Source: Caldilineaceae bacterium (GTDB lineage: Bacteria > Chloroflexota > Anaerolineae > Caldilineales > Caldilineaceae). Taken from it: DNA of 47,251 nucleotides. The notes under the pieces were generated by a model that did not search any database, was not told the DNA's origin, and worked only from the letters and a program-made list of their open reading frames with translations. This document shows, piece after piece, positions 27,063 through 35,823 of this stretch (positions are counted from its first letter, which is position 1; the number at the start of each line of letters is the position of its first letter). The stretch covers positions 1 through 47,251 of the forward strand of contig JACSRH010000267.1 of assembly GCA_014879855.1 (NCBI GenBank), in the 5' to 3' direction. The translations under genes and the position numbers were made by a program.

Positions 27063-27104
27063 TCAGATTCCTCCACAAAAAAATCTATCGACGGGGATGG
27101 CGGC

Positions 27105-28370
27105 CTACGCCTGAGGCTGCAAACGATCGGTGCGAATTTCAGGACGGGACGTCTCAACTTGCGGAGTCGTCTCCTTGCCAAGCAAGTCGCTGGCAGCCAG
27201 GTCTTCACGAATGCGCAGCGCGTCCAGCGTTTGCATCTGCACCCAGGAGACGAGCAGTTGCAGTCCCATCAGGCTGAAGACGGCGCTGGCCAAATAGTAG
27301 AGCCAGAGTTGCATCAACGTGGCGCCCAACAGCGTGGCGACAAAGCTGCCAATCCCGATAAGCAGACCGAGCAGGAGAATGGTCAGACCAGCCCAGCCGA
27401 AATGTTGCTCCCAGCGCACATTGAAAAGCGGTTTGCCCCACAATCCCTGACGCACCGGTGTTTTATGAAAGAGCGCCACAAAGTAGTTGAAGCTAAAGCC
27501 TAATGCGATCAGCATCACGCCACCCACGGAGAGGACAAGCGCCGAAAAGAGGGCAAACGCACCCAGCGGGCTTACATCTTGCACACCTTGCAGCCGATAC
27601 CAGATCAGAGCAAGTCCGATGACCGCGGCAATGCTAAAACTGACCATCCCTATCAGGCCAAAGGGCCGCGCTGGATTATAGTTGAGCGCGGTCCACACGA
27701 TCGACTGGCCAAACCGCATGCCGTCGTGTACGATGCTGAGTTTGGAGCGGCCGATGCGCTCGCTGTACGGGATAGGAACCTCGATCATCTTCAAGCGCTC
27801 GTGCAACGCGCGCGTACTCATCACAGGCGTCAGGTTGAGGCCATCGGGCAGCGGATAAAGCTGCGCCAAGATGGACTTCTTGAAGATGCGCATACCGCTG
27901 GCCGAGTCGGTAATGTTCGAGGCGCTGATGATATTGACGAGGCGCGCAAAGATAATATTGCCGATGCGCCGTGTGACCGGCATCTGACTCTCCGCGCCGG
28001 CCATGCGCGAGCCGATGACGAGGTCAGCGTCTTGCTCTTTCGCGGCCTTCACCAGGGCAGGGAAATACTCCGGCGGGTAGGTGCCATCAGCATCCAGGAA
28101 GCCCACCCACTCGCCAGCAGCAGTCGCAAAGCCAGTCTTCAGCGCGGCGCCATAGCCGCCATTCTTCGCATGTTGCACAAGCGTCGCGCCAGGCTGCGAG
28201 CGCACCAATTCCGCCGTACGATCACTTGACCCATCATCGACCACGAGCAATTCCAGTGTGTCGACGCCTACCTCGCGCAATGCATCGCGCACGGCAAGCA
28301 CGCGCTCCATAATCGAACGGATGCCATCTTCTTCATTGTAAGCCGGAATCACCACCGATAATGTTGTCAT
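27105..28370 (-). CDS. GT2 glycosyltransferase with C-terminal membrane domain
   Basis: 421 residues. The GT-A domain (1-235) has SVVIPAYNEEDGI, LLVVDDGSSDRT, GYGAALKTG and FLDADGTYPP (DxD). It is followed by four hydrophobic helices (about 240-265, 275-300, 325-350, 355-380) and a polar tail. This is the layout of polyprenyl-phosphate glycosyltransferases such as the GtrB/DPM-like group. GAAGGAAGG lies upstream of the ATG. The next gene downstream, 42 bases away, is the radical SAM gene. Confidence 0.88.
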   Translation of the reverse strand: MTTLSVVIPAYNEEDGIRSIMERVLAVRDALREVGVDTLELLVVDDGSSDRTAELVRSQPGATLVQHAKNGGYGAALKTGFATAAGEWVGFLDADGTYPPEYFPALVKAAKEQDADLVIGSRMAGAESQMPVTRRIGNIIFARLVNIISASNITDSASGMRIFKKSILAQLYPLPDGLNLTPVMSTRALHERLKMIEVPIPYSERIGRSKLSIVHDGMRFGQSIVWTALNYNPARPFGLIGMVSFSIAAVIGLALIWYRLQGVQDVSPLGAFALFSALVLSVGGVMLIALGFSFNYFVALFHKTPVRQGLWGKPLFNVRWEQHFGWAGLTILLLGLLIGIGSFVATLLGATLMQLWLYYLASAVFSLMGLQLLVSWVQMQTLDALRIREDLAASDLLGKETTPQVETSRPEIRTDRLQPQA

Positions 28371-28422
28371 TTGCGTCGCCTTCCTTCAAATTTAACCAAA
28401 CTGTCACTTCCCATGATTGGCT

Positions 28423-29178
28423 TTAGTAATGCACCTTTTTCGCTGACCCTGTGCCCTGTCCGCGCTCTATTGTACGGAGAACACGCGCTGGCGTGCCGCC
28501 AACTACAGCGAAAGGGGGTACATCTTGTGTTACAACGGCGCCGGCCGCTACAACCGCCCCTTTACAGATGCGTACGCCATCTGTTATGATAGCTCCAGCA
28601 CCAATCCAGACATCATCTTCCACCACGATCCCTTCAGCGGTGATGCCCTGCTCGACCATTGGTCGAGTCGGATCGTCGAATACATGATTAACGGCCAGCA
28701 TCTGCACCATCGGCGCAGTGTAGACTCGATCGCCGATAGTGATGCCGCCTTGACCACGCAGCACATTGAGTTCGCCGATCAAACTGTTGGCGCCAATGCG
28801 AATAAATGCGTGAGGCAATGAGCGAAAGTTATACACATGCAGCACGGCGCCATGCATGACAAAGGTGTTGTCGCCGATTTGAATGCCTGCCGGGCAACCG
28901 TGCAAATAGACGCCTTGATCGATGTAAACATTGCGGCCTAATGTAATGTTGTCCGCAAAACGAATGCGGACGCCATTCTCAACTGCCGCAATTCCCTGCA
29001 TTCGTAGAACAAACCGATAAACGACTGCACGTAGTCCGATTCCAATAACAGTCGGGATCCAGCCAAAGATAGCAAAAATCAGTTGTTCGATTAAGTATCT
29101 TTTTACGCTACTTGCCTGCCTACTGATGTAGAGCAGCAATCCTTGCCCTGAGCTTTCAGCATCATTCATGCGGGTCAT
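28423..29178 (-). CDS. Hexapeptide-repeat acyltransferase (left-handed beta-helix)
   Basis: 251 residues. An N-terminal segment (about 25-60) contains a hydrophobic stretch that may touch the membrane. Hexapeptide repeats span about 65-235, with VYIDQGVYLHG, AVLHVYNFRS, ITIGDRVYTAPMVQML, VFDDPTRPM, VVEDDVWIGAGAIITDGV and the late VVGGTPARV, as in the WcaF/maltose O-acetyltransferase group. It probably O-acetylates a sugar. Two ATGs, at 29178 and 29169, are possible; neither has a strong Shine-Dalgarno. First gene of unit B; the shared operator lies about 120 bases upstream. Confidence 0.86.
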   Translation of the reverse strand: MTRMNDAESSGQGLLLYISRQASSVKRYLIEQLIFAIFGWIPTVIGIGLRAVVYRFVLRMQGIAAVENGVRIRFADNITLGRNVYIDQGVYLHGCPAGIQIGDNTFVMHGAVLHVYNFRSLPHAFIRIGANSLIGELNVLRGQGGITIGDRVYTAPMVQMLAVNHVFDDPTRPMVEQGITAEGIVVEDDVWIGAGAIITDGVRICKGAVVAAGAVVTQDVPPFAVVGGTPARVLRTIERGQGTGSAKKVHY

Positions 29179-29267
29179 GCAATCACCAAGATTCAGATCA
29201 ATCCGCTTTTGTGTTGATCCAGTGAACCAAGCTGCGTGGATCGATCAGCACTATTTCGTCTGGCGCT

Positions 29268-29312
29268 ATGGTATCAGTATATCAGGCTTAACGCGCTTAC
29301 ACTTAGCTGACA
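29268..29312 (-). promoter_or_regulatory. Shared operator/promoter, copy 3 (upstream of the acyltransferase)
   Basis: On the minus strand: TGTCAGC (29312-29306), 4 bases, TGTAAGC (29301-29295), 21 bases, TACCAT (29273-29268) as a weak -10. A better-looking TATACT lies 13 bases from the repeat (29281-29276), so the start point is less certain than for the other copies. The half-sites match the other three copies at 13 or more of 14 positions. Confidence 0.65.
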
Positions 29313-29698
29313 AGTGGTGGGCGGGCCAGAGATGCACCCCTGCCTGCCGCGTTGCCACCGGTTTTGCTGCGCGCTTAAACCCCCATCCCTGTATGCACTA
29401 TACGCGTTCCCTACATTCGGAAAGCGTACAAATACAAAGAAGCAACCGTACTCTGGGCGTCAAGTGCGCCGCTCCCAGTTTGGTTATGGTATATGGGACT
29501 GGATTCTCTGCAGAAACTCCGCCGCCGCCTTTGCCCTTCCGCCACAACCAATGCCCATTCCAGGAAAACTTACCTTCGCAAACAGGACATTTGTCTGTAG
29601 AGAAGCGGCCTGAATTCTGCAATGCTATACCTGTACACTACACGGTGCAGGCCAGCAACAGAAAAACGGCGCTAGTTGCATAGAGAGGTAAATTGACC
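29313..29698. other. Gap between divergent genes without a supported gene
   Basis: About 390 bases between the operator of unit B and the start of a small plus-strand gene. Base composition is less GC-rich than in the coding regions. Open frames exist on both strands (one of 74 codons on the minus strand with CPVC), but none has a start signal or codon pattern that I can support. It probably holds the promoter of the small plus-strand gene. Confidence 0.5.
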
Positions 29699-29896
29699 AT
29701 GTTAATCGGGATTACAGCCGCTATAATAATTGCCATCAGTATTGGTGTATTTGCCGTCTTGATGGCAGCAACGGCGATGACGCGCCGCTCCATTGATTTG
29801 GACGCCAGTCTCGAGGAGCAACCGCTTGAGCAATGGACGGTCACTGGGAAAAATGCGGGGCTAAGTTCCTCAACACAATTTCGCCTTTCCCAGTAG
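29699..29896 (+). CDS. Small single-helix membrane protein, unknown
   Basis: 65 residues. ATG 29699 has GAGAGG ten bases upstream, and an intrinsic terminator follows the stop by 30 bases, so a real short transcript is plausible. Residues 2-27 are a strong membrane helix (Ile/Ala/Val-rich), then TRRS gives a positive inside edge, and the remainder is polar (LDASLEEQPLEQW). It is the only plus-strand gene inside the glycan locus, convergent to the wzb-like phosphatase gene. Not recognised; could be a regulator of a membrane partner or a spurious frame. Confidence 0.5.
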   Translation: MLIGITAAIIIAISIGVFAVLMAATAMTRRSIDLDASLEEQPLEQWTVTGKNAGLSSSTQFRLSQ

Positions 29897-29925
29897 CGCA
29901 ATTTGGCGTTTAAATTCGCTTCATG

Positions 29926-29960
29926 AACGCCGCTGATCTCTTTAGATCATGCGGCGTTTT
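29926..29960 (+). terminator. Intrinsic terminator between convergent genes
   Basis: aacgccgc (29926-29933) pairs with gcggcgtt (29951-29958), with an inner gatc/gatc pair, followed by TTTTC on the plus strand. It overlaps the last codons of the phosphatase gene on the minus strand (stop 29947-29949). On the minus strand no T-run follows, so it mainly ends the small plus-strand gene. Confidence 0.75.
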
Positions 29961-30423
29961 CTATGTCTAAACGTCGCAACAACTGGGGCCACCCCTGTTC
30001 GATCAGCTCCACCACTAACGTCTGCATCGCATTGTAAGCCTCAGCATCCATTCCGTGCGGATCAGCCACTTCATCGAAGCGCCCTGCCAGCTCGCTGAGC
30101 AAGAATATCTTTGGCAACGCGCTGGGTAGACGATAGAAGAGCGCCTGCCGCTGCGCCTCCTCCATTACCAACACAAGATCCGCCTCACGCAAGACATCCT
30201 CAACAACTGGAGTCGCATGTTTCTTTGCCAGCTTGACTCCCATTTCATCAAGCATGGCAGCAATCACCGGGTCAACTTCGTAGCCGGCGACGGCGCGCGC
30301 ACCGGCCGACTCCACACGCACGGTTTCGGCCAGCCCAGCCCGTGCGATGCGCTCCTGGAGCAGTGCTGCCACCAGCGGAGAGCGACAAACATTGGCGGTG
30401 CACACCACTAGGATTTGCTTCAT
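29947..30423 (-). CDS. wzb: Low-molecular-weight protein tyrosine phosphatase, Wzb-like
   Basis: 158 residues. The P-loop VCTANVCRSP (CX5R, Cys about residue 8) is at the N-terminus and the general acid is in DPHG (about 122). Its ATG overlaps the stop of the tyrosine kinase gene (ATGA), so the pair is translationally coupled. In characterised systems such a phosphatase dephosphorylates the Tyr-rich tail of Wzc and so cycles polymer assembly. Length and motifs are standard. An arsenate reductase role is unlikely in this context. Confidence 0.92.
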   Translation of the reverse strand: MKQILVVCTANVCRSPLVAALLQERIARAGLAETVRVESAGARAVAGYEVDPVIAAMLDEMGVKLAKKHATPVVEDVLREADLVLVMEEAQRQALFYRLPSALPKIFLLSELAGRFDEVADPHGMDAEAYNAMQTLVVELIEQGWPQLLRRLDIENAA

Positions 30424-32144
30424 AGTTCAGATTGTTGGGTGCGCTCCGCCGGGTGCTCTGCGCCAGCGCCATTCGTGTTCACGCGGGGTTGGTTGACAGC
30501 CACGGGAGGCGCAGATGATGGGGCTGGCTGCACTCCTGTCAATTTTGTCTTATTTTGTTTCTGCGCCGAGTAATGGGTCGAGTAGTAGCGATTGCCATAA
30601 CTCTTATGATAAGAGTAGTAGTATCCGTGCTGGCTACCCTCCACACGATTCAGAACCGCGCCAAGAATGCGTGCATTCACTTGACGCAGGGCGCCGATCG
30701 TGTTGCGCGCTATGTCGCGGCGCAACTTATCGTGGCTAAATGCAAGCAACACCCCGTCGGCGTGGCTGGCCAGCACAGCTGTATCCGACACCACCAGGAC
30801 TGGCGGGCTATCGATCACAACCAAGTCACAATGCGCCTGGAGCTGGCGTAGAAGGTCTTGCATTCTCTGCGAGCTGAGCAATTCCGATGGATTCGGCGGC
30901 AACGGACCAGAGGTTATCACCTGTAATTCAGGAATAGCAGTTGCCTGCAAAGCGCCGATTACGACATTGCCGCTTGTGTCGCTGACGAGAGCGCTGGTCA
31001 CGCCAACGTTGTTGACCAAACCGAAGACTCGATGCAGGGTTGGCTTGCGCAAATCAGCGTCGACCAGGATGACGCGCTTCCCTGTTTGCGCAAACGCCAC
31101 CGCGAGATTGGAACTGATAAATGACTTCCCTTCAGAGGGCGTCGGGCTGGTGATCAGCAAACTGCTCAACTTGTGGTCAACGGATGCAAAAAGCAAGTTC
31201 GTACGCAGCACGCGGAATGCTTCAGCATCCGTACTGTGGGGGTTCTTCAGCATGATCAGCGCCTGGTCAGCCGATTCCAACTTGGCATCGGGCAATGTGC
31301 CTAATGTCGTTAATCCTGTCACCTGCTGAATTTGCTCTACATTTACCAAGCGATCGTCCAGGAATTCTAAGAGATAGGCGCCCGCGATGGCAACGGCAGC
31401 GCCCATTATTCCCGCCACCAAGACGAGCAGGTACCAACGATCATTGACTGGCTGCAGCGGCACAACCGGCGGGTCAAGCACGTTGATCGTATTCGTAGAT
31501 CCTCGTTCGGTATTGGCCAGTAATCCAACATAGGTGCCTTGCAGAGTGGATTGTTTGGCATTGAGCGCGGCGATCTGATCTTCGATCTGGCGAATCTGGC
31601 GCGCACTCAATGCTGATGACAAGTCGCTCTGCTTCCGGTTGATCTCATCCTCAGTTTCGCGCAAACCCTGCTCCAGCTTGCGAAGCTGTTCTTGAATAAA
31701 AACCTCGCGCTGCTGGCGTTCCTGCCCCCCCGGGCTCAGCAGGATCAACTGGTTGATCAACTCGGTCGCCACTGCGTACGCGCGCTGTGCGTCGACATCC
31801 GTTACGCTGATTTCGATTAACTGAGAGTCGGGCACGATGCGCACGGAGTACTCAGGCAACCAATCCATCCCCAGCGCCTGTTTGGTGGATTCTTTGATCG
31901 AAGGACGCTGCGCAATCTTGACGTAAGTTTGCGCCAACCCCTGTGTCAGCGAAAGCTGCTGCGTGTCGGGGTTGCGGTCTTGGATGGCGGTGCCGACCAT
32001 CACCGTGCCGCTCGAAATATAGACCGGAGGTCGCAGCCGCACAAAAACAAAGGCAGATGCCGCGGCCAGTAATGCGGAAAGGATAATCAGCCACCACCAC
32101 CGCAGAATCGGTCGCAGATATGCCTGGAGTTCCCGGTTATTCAT
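30420..32144 (-). CDS. wzc: Polysaccharide co-polymerase / autokinase (Wzc/CpsCD-like)
   Basis: 574 residues from ATG 32144 (AGGTG upstream; a GTG at 32153 is possible). The N-terminal Wzz domain has a first helix at about 13-35, an extracytoplasmic part with a coiled coil at about 140-210 and a second helix near 235-255. The cytoplasmic BY-kinase domain follows: Walker A TSPTPSEGKS (about 330), Walker A' VILVDADLRKP, and Walker B VVIDSPP. The tail has a Tyr cluster (YYYSYHKSYGNRYYSTHY) for autophosphorylation. The one-chain form is like proteobacterial Wzc rather than the split CpsC/CpsD. It controls chain length and export of the glycan made here. Confidence 0.93.
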   Translation of the reverse strand: MNNRELQAYLRPILRWWWLIILSALLAAASAFVFVRLRPPVYISSGTVMVGTAIQDRNPDTQQLSLTQGLAQTYVKIAQRPSIKESTKQALGMDWLPEYSVRIVPDSQLIEISVTDVDAQRAYAVATELINQLILLSPGGQERQQREVFIQEQLRKLEQGLRETEDEINRKQSDLSSALSARQIRQIEDQIAALNAKQSTLQGTYVGLLANTERGSTNTINVLDPPVVPLQPVNDRWYLLVLVAGIMGAAVAIAGAYLLEFLDDRLVNVEQIQQVTGLTTLGTLPDAKLESADQALIMLKNPHSTDAEAFRVLRTNLLFASVDHKLSSLLITSPTPSEGKSFISSNLAVAFAQTGKRVILVDADLRKPTLHRVFGLVNNVGVTSALVSDTSGNVVIGALQATAIPELQVITSGPLPPNPSELLSSQRMQDLLRQLQAHCDLVVIDSPPVLVVSDTAVLASHADGVLLAFSHDKLRRDIARNTIGALRQVNARILGAVLNRVEGSQHGYYYSYHKSYGNRYYSTHYSAQKQNKTKLTGVQPAPSSAPPVAVNQPRVNTNGAGAEHPAERTQQSEL

Positions 32145-32165
32145 TCCATACACCTATCTTGCGCC

Positions 32166-34511
32166 TTAGCGCGTCCACACGGGATACAAATCTTCATCGT
32201 CGCTGGAAAGCAGGTTGCGCTGCCCGGAGCCATTGGCATTCATAATCCAAAGCTGCGGGCGGCCAACATCTCGGTTTGAGAAGAAAACAATCTGACTGCC
32301 ATCTGGCGACCAGGTAGGATGTTTATCCCACTCCCAGTTGTTGTTGGTCAAGCGTTCGACCACGCTGCCGTCAGGTGTGATGCGATAAATTTCGTCATTG
32401 CCCGGATTGCTTGACACAAACGCGATCCACTCTCCAGTCGGCGACCAGGCAGGATCATAACTGTCGCGGCCAAACGCCGTCAATTGACGCGAGCGATCCG
32501 ACCCCACGGCTCGTATGTGAACCTGCGCGACGCCGTTTGCATCGCGCGTCACAAAAACCTCCTGCTGCCCATCGGGCGAGCGCGTCAGGCTTTCTCGCGC
32601 CAGCGGGTAGATCCATGGGCGTGTAATCAGGCCGATTTGTTCAGTAGTCGGATCGAAGATATAGATCTGAGCGCCTGGCCCAGTGCCGCGCTGAAAGAAA
32701 ATCAGGTTTTTATATTCATCCGGCAACGCTGCCGGAATAAATTCGGTGGCTGTCGGGATCGGCGTCGGTGTGAAATCGGTGGCCATGATCAGCGGCGGCG
32801 TGGTGGGCGTTGCTGTCGGCAGCGGTTCAGGCGTCGGTGTAATCACCAGCCAGTGGAATGGCGGTGGCGTCGCGGGGCCGTAGGCCTGCGCCTCGGACGT
32901 TGCAGCGAGCGCAAGAGCGGCCGCTGTGGCAATGTTCTGCGGGGTTGGGGTGGCGATCACAAATTCGCCAATCACAGCATTGTAGGGCAGCGGTGTAAAG
33001 GTCGGCCCCCCTGCCAAAGCTGTCGCGGTGGCTTCGGCAATGCGCGCCACAGCGGTGGCCGCGTTGAGAGGTAGCGGCGAAGGCAGGATCACCATTGGCG
33101 TGACATACTGCGTCGGCACTGGCGTAAACGTGCCGGTGGTCAGCGCCACAGCGGTGGCGTACTCGGCCAGTGCGGCCGCCGTCGCCTCATTGACGGGCAC
33201 TGGCGTTTCCTCGACCACAGCCGGCAACCCTGCCAGAAGCGCGGCAATTTGCACAGTCGCCAAGTTCTGTGGAAACGGCGTGGGCGTGATAAATGGGGGG
33301 ACAGGAGTGTACGTGCCGGTTGTCTCGGCGACGGCTGTGGCCGTGCTTTGCAGTGCGACCACGGTCAATACATTCTCTGGCACCGGTGTAAAGGTGGCAA
33401 CAAGATAGGTCGGCAGTGGCGGCGGCGTCGCTGGCGGCGGCCCGACATTCAACAACAGCGTTGGCGGGGCGCCGGCGCTCTTGAGGCCGAGGCCGCTATC
33501 CCAGGCAAACAGCGTATCACCGTCCCCATTTGTCGAAGCCGTCATGCGCGCAATGACAGAGTCGACGCCACTGACGCGTAGTTCTTCCAACCAGCGCAGC
33601 GTTTCCGGCCCCAGTTGCCACGCGTTGACTTTGTCGCGCGCCAGATCCTGGGTGCGCAGTTCGCGCAGCGTGACCGGCGCGGCGGCGCTGTAAACCATCA
33701 TAAAATCAGCGCCGATCAGGTTTGCCAGTTCGTTTTCCGGGATCAACTGCACGCGCCACAATCCGTCGGCGTCAGCATTCAGACGATCATCCGTCAGCCC
33801 ACTCAACTGCAGTTCACCGGAGAGAATAGGCGCGCCGCGCGGGATGCGGCTGAGGTCAAAGCGCGCCGCGCTGATCATGGCGTCGTTCTCATAAACGCCA
33901 GCATATAAAAAGGAGTCGTTCAAGCCAATCGAGGGATCGTCAGCGCTGCTCCACCAGCCTGCGCCGCCGCTGGCTGGCGTCAGCACAATACTCTGCGCTT
34001 CAGCCACAAGCCCCGCGCCTCCTGGTGCAGGTGTGTTGGTCGGCAGGAGCAGCTCTGTGAGCGCAATCGTAGGTGTGCTGGTGGCTGCCTGGCTCGAGGT
34101 TGGCGACGGCAGGGGAGTGGCAGTAGCGACCGCCGTCGGCGAGTTGGTTGCCGCCATGACGATTTCGGCAAGCGTCGGCGTCGGGCGCGGCAAAATGCCA
34201 AACGACCCATTGGCCGCAAAGACAGCACTGGCGACTAATACAGCCAGCACCAGGAGCGAGGCAAACACCAGCGAGCCGCCCCTGCGGCGCCGTTGTGTGG
34301 CGCCGGCCATCACCCGTCCCGCCCCACCTTGCTCAATAGCGGCCAGGTAAAATGGGCAGTTCGTATGCGCGGCAACAAGACAATAGCCCTCTTGATGCGC
34401 TGTCGACGGGGAAGTCGGGGGCTTGGTGCCATAGCAGCGATGAGCCGGCGTTGCCTCGCTCAGCATGATCGTTGCATCGTCATAAAGGCCTAAATAGGGA
34501 CATGCGCACAT
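32166..34511 (-). CDS. Membrane-anchored surface protein: Cys/His N-terminus, DNRLRE-like domain, Thr/Pro/Ala repeats, TolB-like propeller
   Basis: 781 residues. The cytoplasmic N-terminus has Cys at 2, 4, 26, 44 and 52 and His at 24, 39 and 49 (CPYLGL, HRC, HQEGYCL, NCP), a pattern I know from Chloroflexota membrane proteins. One membrane helix is at about 80-102. A beta-rich domain (about 175-345, with VRVQLIPENEL-type and AWDSGLGLKS blocks) resembles DNRLRE/CBM-type modules. A repeat region (about 360-610) has units with ATAxAxAxATA followed by GTFTPVP and VTPTPxPxN. The end (about 630-781) has TolB/PD40 repeats (PAWSPTGEWIAFVS, PTWSPDGSQIVFFSNRD). GGAG precedes the ATG. It sits between the heptose genes and wzc. 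Role unknown; a sensor or a wall anchor would fit. Confidence 0.85.
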   Translation of the reverse strand: MCACPYLGLYDDATIMLSEATPAHRCYGTKPPTSPSTAHQEGYCLVAAHTNCPFYLAAIEQGGAGRVMAGATQRRRRGGSLVFASLLVLAVLVASAVFAANGSFGILPRPTPTLAEIVMAATNSPTAVATATPLPSPTSSQAATSTPTIALTELLLPTNTPAPGGAGLVAEAQSIVLTPASGGAGWWSSADDPSIGLNDSFLYAGVYENDAMISAARFDLSRIPRGAPILSGELQLSGLTDDRLNADADGLWRVQLIPENELANLIGADFMMVYSAAAPVTLRELRTQDLARDKVNAWQLGPETLRWLEELRVSGVDSVIARMTASTNGDGDTLFAWDSGLGLKSAGAPPTLLLNVGPPPATPPPLPTYLVATFTPVPENVLTVVALQSTATAVAETTGTYTPVPPFITPTPFPQNLATVQIAALLAGLPAVVEETPVPVNEATAAALAEYATAVALTTGTFTPVPTQYVTPMVILPSPLPLNAATAVARIAEATATALAGGPTFTPLPYNAVIGEFVIATPTPQNIATAAALALAATSEAQAYGPATPPPFHWLVITPTPEPLPTATPTTPPLIMATDFTPTPIPTATEFIPAALPDEYKNLIFFQRGTGPGAQIYIFDPTTEQIGLITRPWIYPLARESLTRSPDGQQEVFVTRDANGVAQVHIRAVGSDRSRQLTAFGRDSYDPAWSPTGEWIAFVSSNPGNDEIYRITPDGSVVERLTNNNWEWDKHPTWSPDGSQIVFFSNRDVGRPQLWIMNANGSGQRNLLSSDDEDLYPVWTR

Positions 34512-34559
34512 GATTTGGTTACTCCGCTATCGCAAACTGAGCGCCGCCGAGGATCTGCG

Positions 34560-35135
34560 TCACTTAGTTTCGCAGACATCTACGCCAGCAGTCAGTCTCG
34601 CATACAACAAATCTACAGCTTTCGTCAGGTCATCCACCAATACCACGGTCTCGTCAGCTTCGGCAAGCCGTGCCAAAGCTTGCGCCTGCCGCCCCGTGCG
34701 CACCATTACAGGCCGACATCCAACCGCGCGCGCGGCTTCCAGGTCGGTCACACTGTCGCCAATCAGGACGCAACGCGTCAGGTCAAGCTGATGGTCGGCA
34801 GCAGCGGCCAGAAGCAACCCTGGTCTGGGCTTGCGGCAGGTGCATCTTGCCTCAGGATGATGGGGGCAGAGATAGACGGCGTCGATCCGGCCGCCCGCCG
34901 CCCGCACCAGTGACCGCATGGTCTCATGGATCGCATCGATCTCTGTGCGGCTGACAATCCCACGCCCGATCACAGACTGATTGGTAACGATAATAATGGG
35001 GACTGTGAGGGTGGCAAGCCTGCCGAGCGACTCCAGGGCGCCCGGCAGCAGCACAAATTCACGGTTAGATTTGACGTAATCGGAACGCTCTACATTGATT
35101 GTACCGTCACGGTCAAGAAAAATCGCGTCAATCAT
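34560..35135 (-). CDS. gmhB: D-glycero-D-manno-heptose 1,7-bisphosphate phosphatase
   Basis: 191 residues, usual size. HAD motif 1 FLDRDGTIN with the two catalytic Asp, motif 2 IIVTNQS, the zinc-binding loop CPHHPEARCTCRKP (typical of GmhB and not of most other HADs), and GDSVTDLEAA as motif 4. It removes the C7 phosphate of heptose 1,7-bisphosphate. With GmhA, HddA and HddC in the same unit it completes the GDP-heptose pathway. Confidence 0.92.
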   Translation of the reverse strand: MIDAIFLDRDGTINVERSDYVKSNREFVLLPGALESLGRLATLTVPIIIVTNQSVIGRGIVSRTEIDAIHETMRSLVRAAGGRIDAVYLCPHHPEARCTCRKPRPGLLLAAAADHQLDLTRCVLIGDSVTDLEAARAVGCRPVMVRTGRQAQALARLAEADETVVLVDDLTKAVDLLYARLTAGVDVCETK

Positions 35136-35156
35136 GTATGCCTGGCGCAGACAACA

Positions 35157-35193
35157 AATGATTGGGGGATGGCTGCGCCGCCACCCAATGATT
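35157..35193 (-). other. Stem-loop between gmhA and gmhB
   Basis: aatgattggg / cccaatgatt arms with an inner tggc/gcca pair form a hairpin that starts at the gmhA stop codon. No run of T follows on the minus strand, so it may be an mRNA processing or stability element rather than a terminator. Confidence 0.4.
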
Positions 35194-35782
35194 ATGCAGC
35201 ACGCTTCACGGCCTGATGAACAGCTTGACGTACGCTTGCCGTCACCATGTGCCCGATCATCATGTGCAGGTCTTCCACCTGTTCGATCGAATGATTATTG
35301 ACCACGACAGGAATGTGCACCATGTTGGCAAGTTTACCACCATGATAGCCGCTCAACCCAATCGTAGTTGCACCCAACTCGCGCGCCGCCGTCACTGCAT
35401 TCAATACATTCGGCGAGTTGCCACTGGCCGAGATCGCAATGACGACATCGCCCGCTTCGACATAAGTGACGACCTGCTCGCGGAAAACCTCCGCATAAGC
35501 AGTGTCATTGGCGAGCGCGGAGAACAGCGCCATGTTGTCATTGAATGAAACCACGCGCAGCCGAGGAAGCTCTGCTACAGCCGTATTTTTGCTCAGATCT
35601 GCCGCCATGTGCAATGCCGTCGCCGCGCTGCCGCCATTGCCCATGACATAGACGCGGCGTTGTTCTTTCCACGCGCTCACGAGAGCATGCACGACATCAT
35701 TAATGGCGTTCCAGGACAGATTTGCAAGCGATTCTTGCAGTTCGGCCGCATAGAGACGTAAAAAGTGCGTTCCGCTATGCAT
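35192..35782 (-). CDS. gmhA: Sedoheptulose 7-phosphate isomerase (SIS domain)
   Basis: 196 residues from ATG 35782, which has GGGAGGAAAG upstream; an upstream in-frame start at 35809 is less likely. SIS domain: VMGNGGSAATALHMAADL is the phosphosugar site of GmhA, with ISASGNSPNVL and a late HxxxExxH-type region (NNHSIEQVEDLHMMIGH) that holds zinc ligands. It converts sedoheptulose 7-phosphate to D-glycero-D-manno-heptose 7-phosphate, the first step of heptose nucleotide synthesis. Confidence 0.93.
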   Translation of the reverse strand: MHSGTHFLRLYAAELQESLANLSWNAINDVVHALVSAWKEQRRVYVMGNGGSAATALHMAADLSKNTAVAELPRLRVVSFNDNMALFSALANDTAYAEVFREQVVTYVEAGDVVIAISASGNSPNVLNAVTAARELGATTIGLSGYHGGKLANMVHIPVVVNNHSIEQVEDLHMMIGHMVTASVRQAVHQAVKRAA

Positions 35783-35823
35783 AGTCTTTCCTCCCAATTG
35801 TAAGAGCAAGGGTATATTCTGGC

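Noticed and set aside
29398..29622. 74-codon minus-strand frame with a CPVC motif
   Set aside because: It would need a TTG start, has no Shine-Dalgarno, and only one CxxC; there is no further support for a zinc protein.
29168..29683. 171-codon plus-strand frame across the divergent gap
   Set aside because: Its composition is not protein-like, it has no start signal, and it overlaps the operator and start of the acyltransferase gene.
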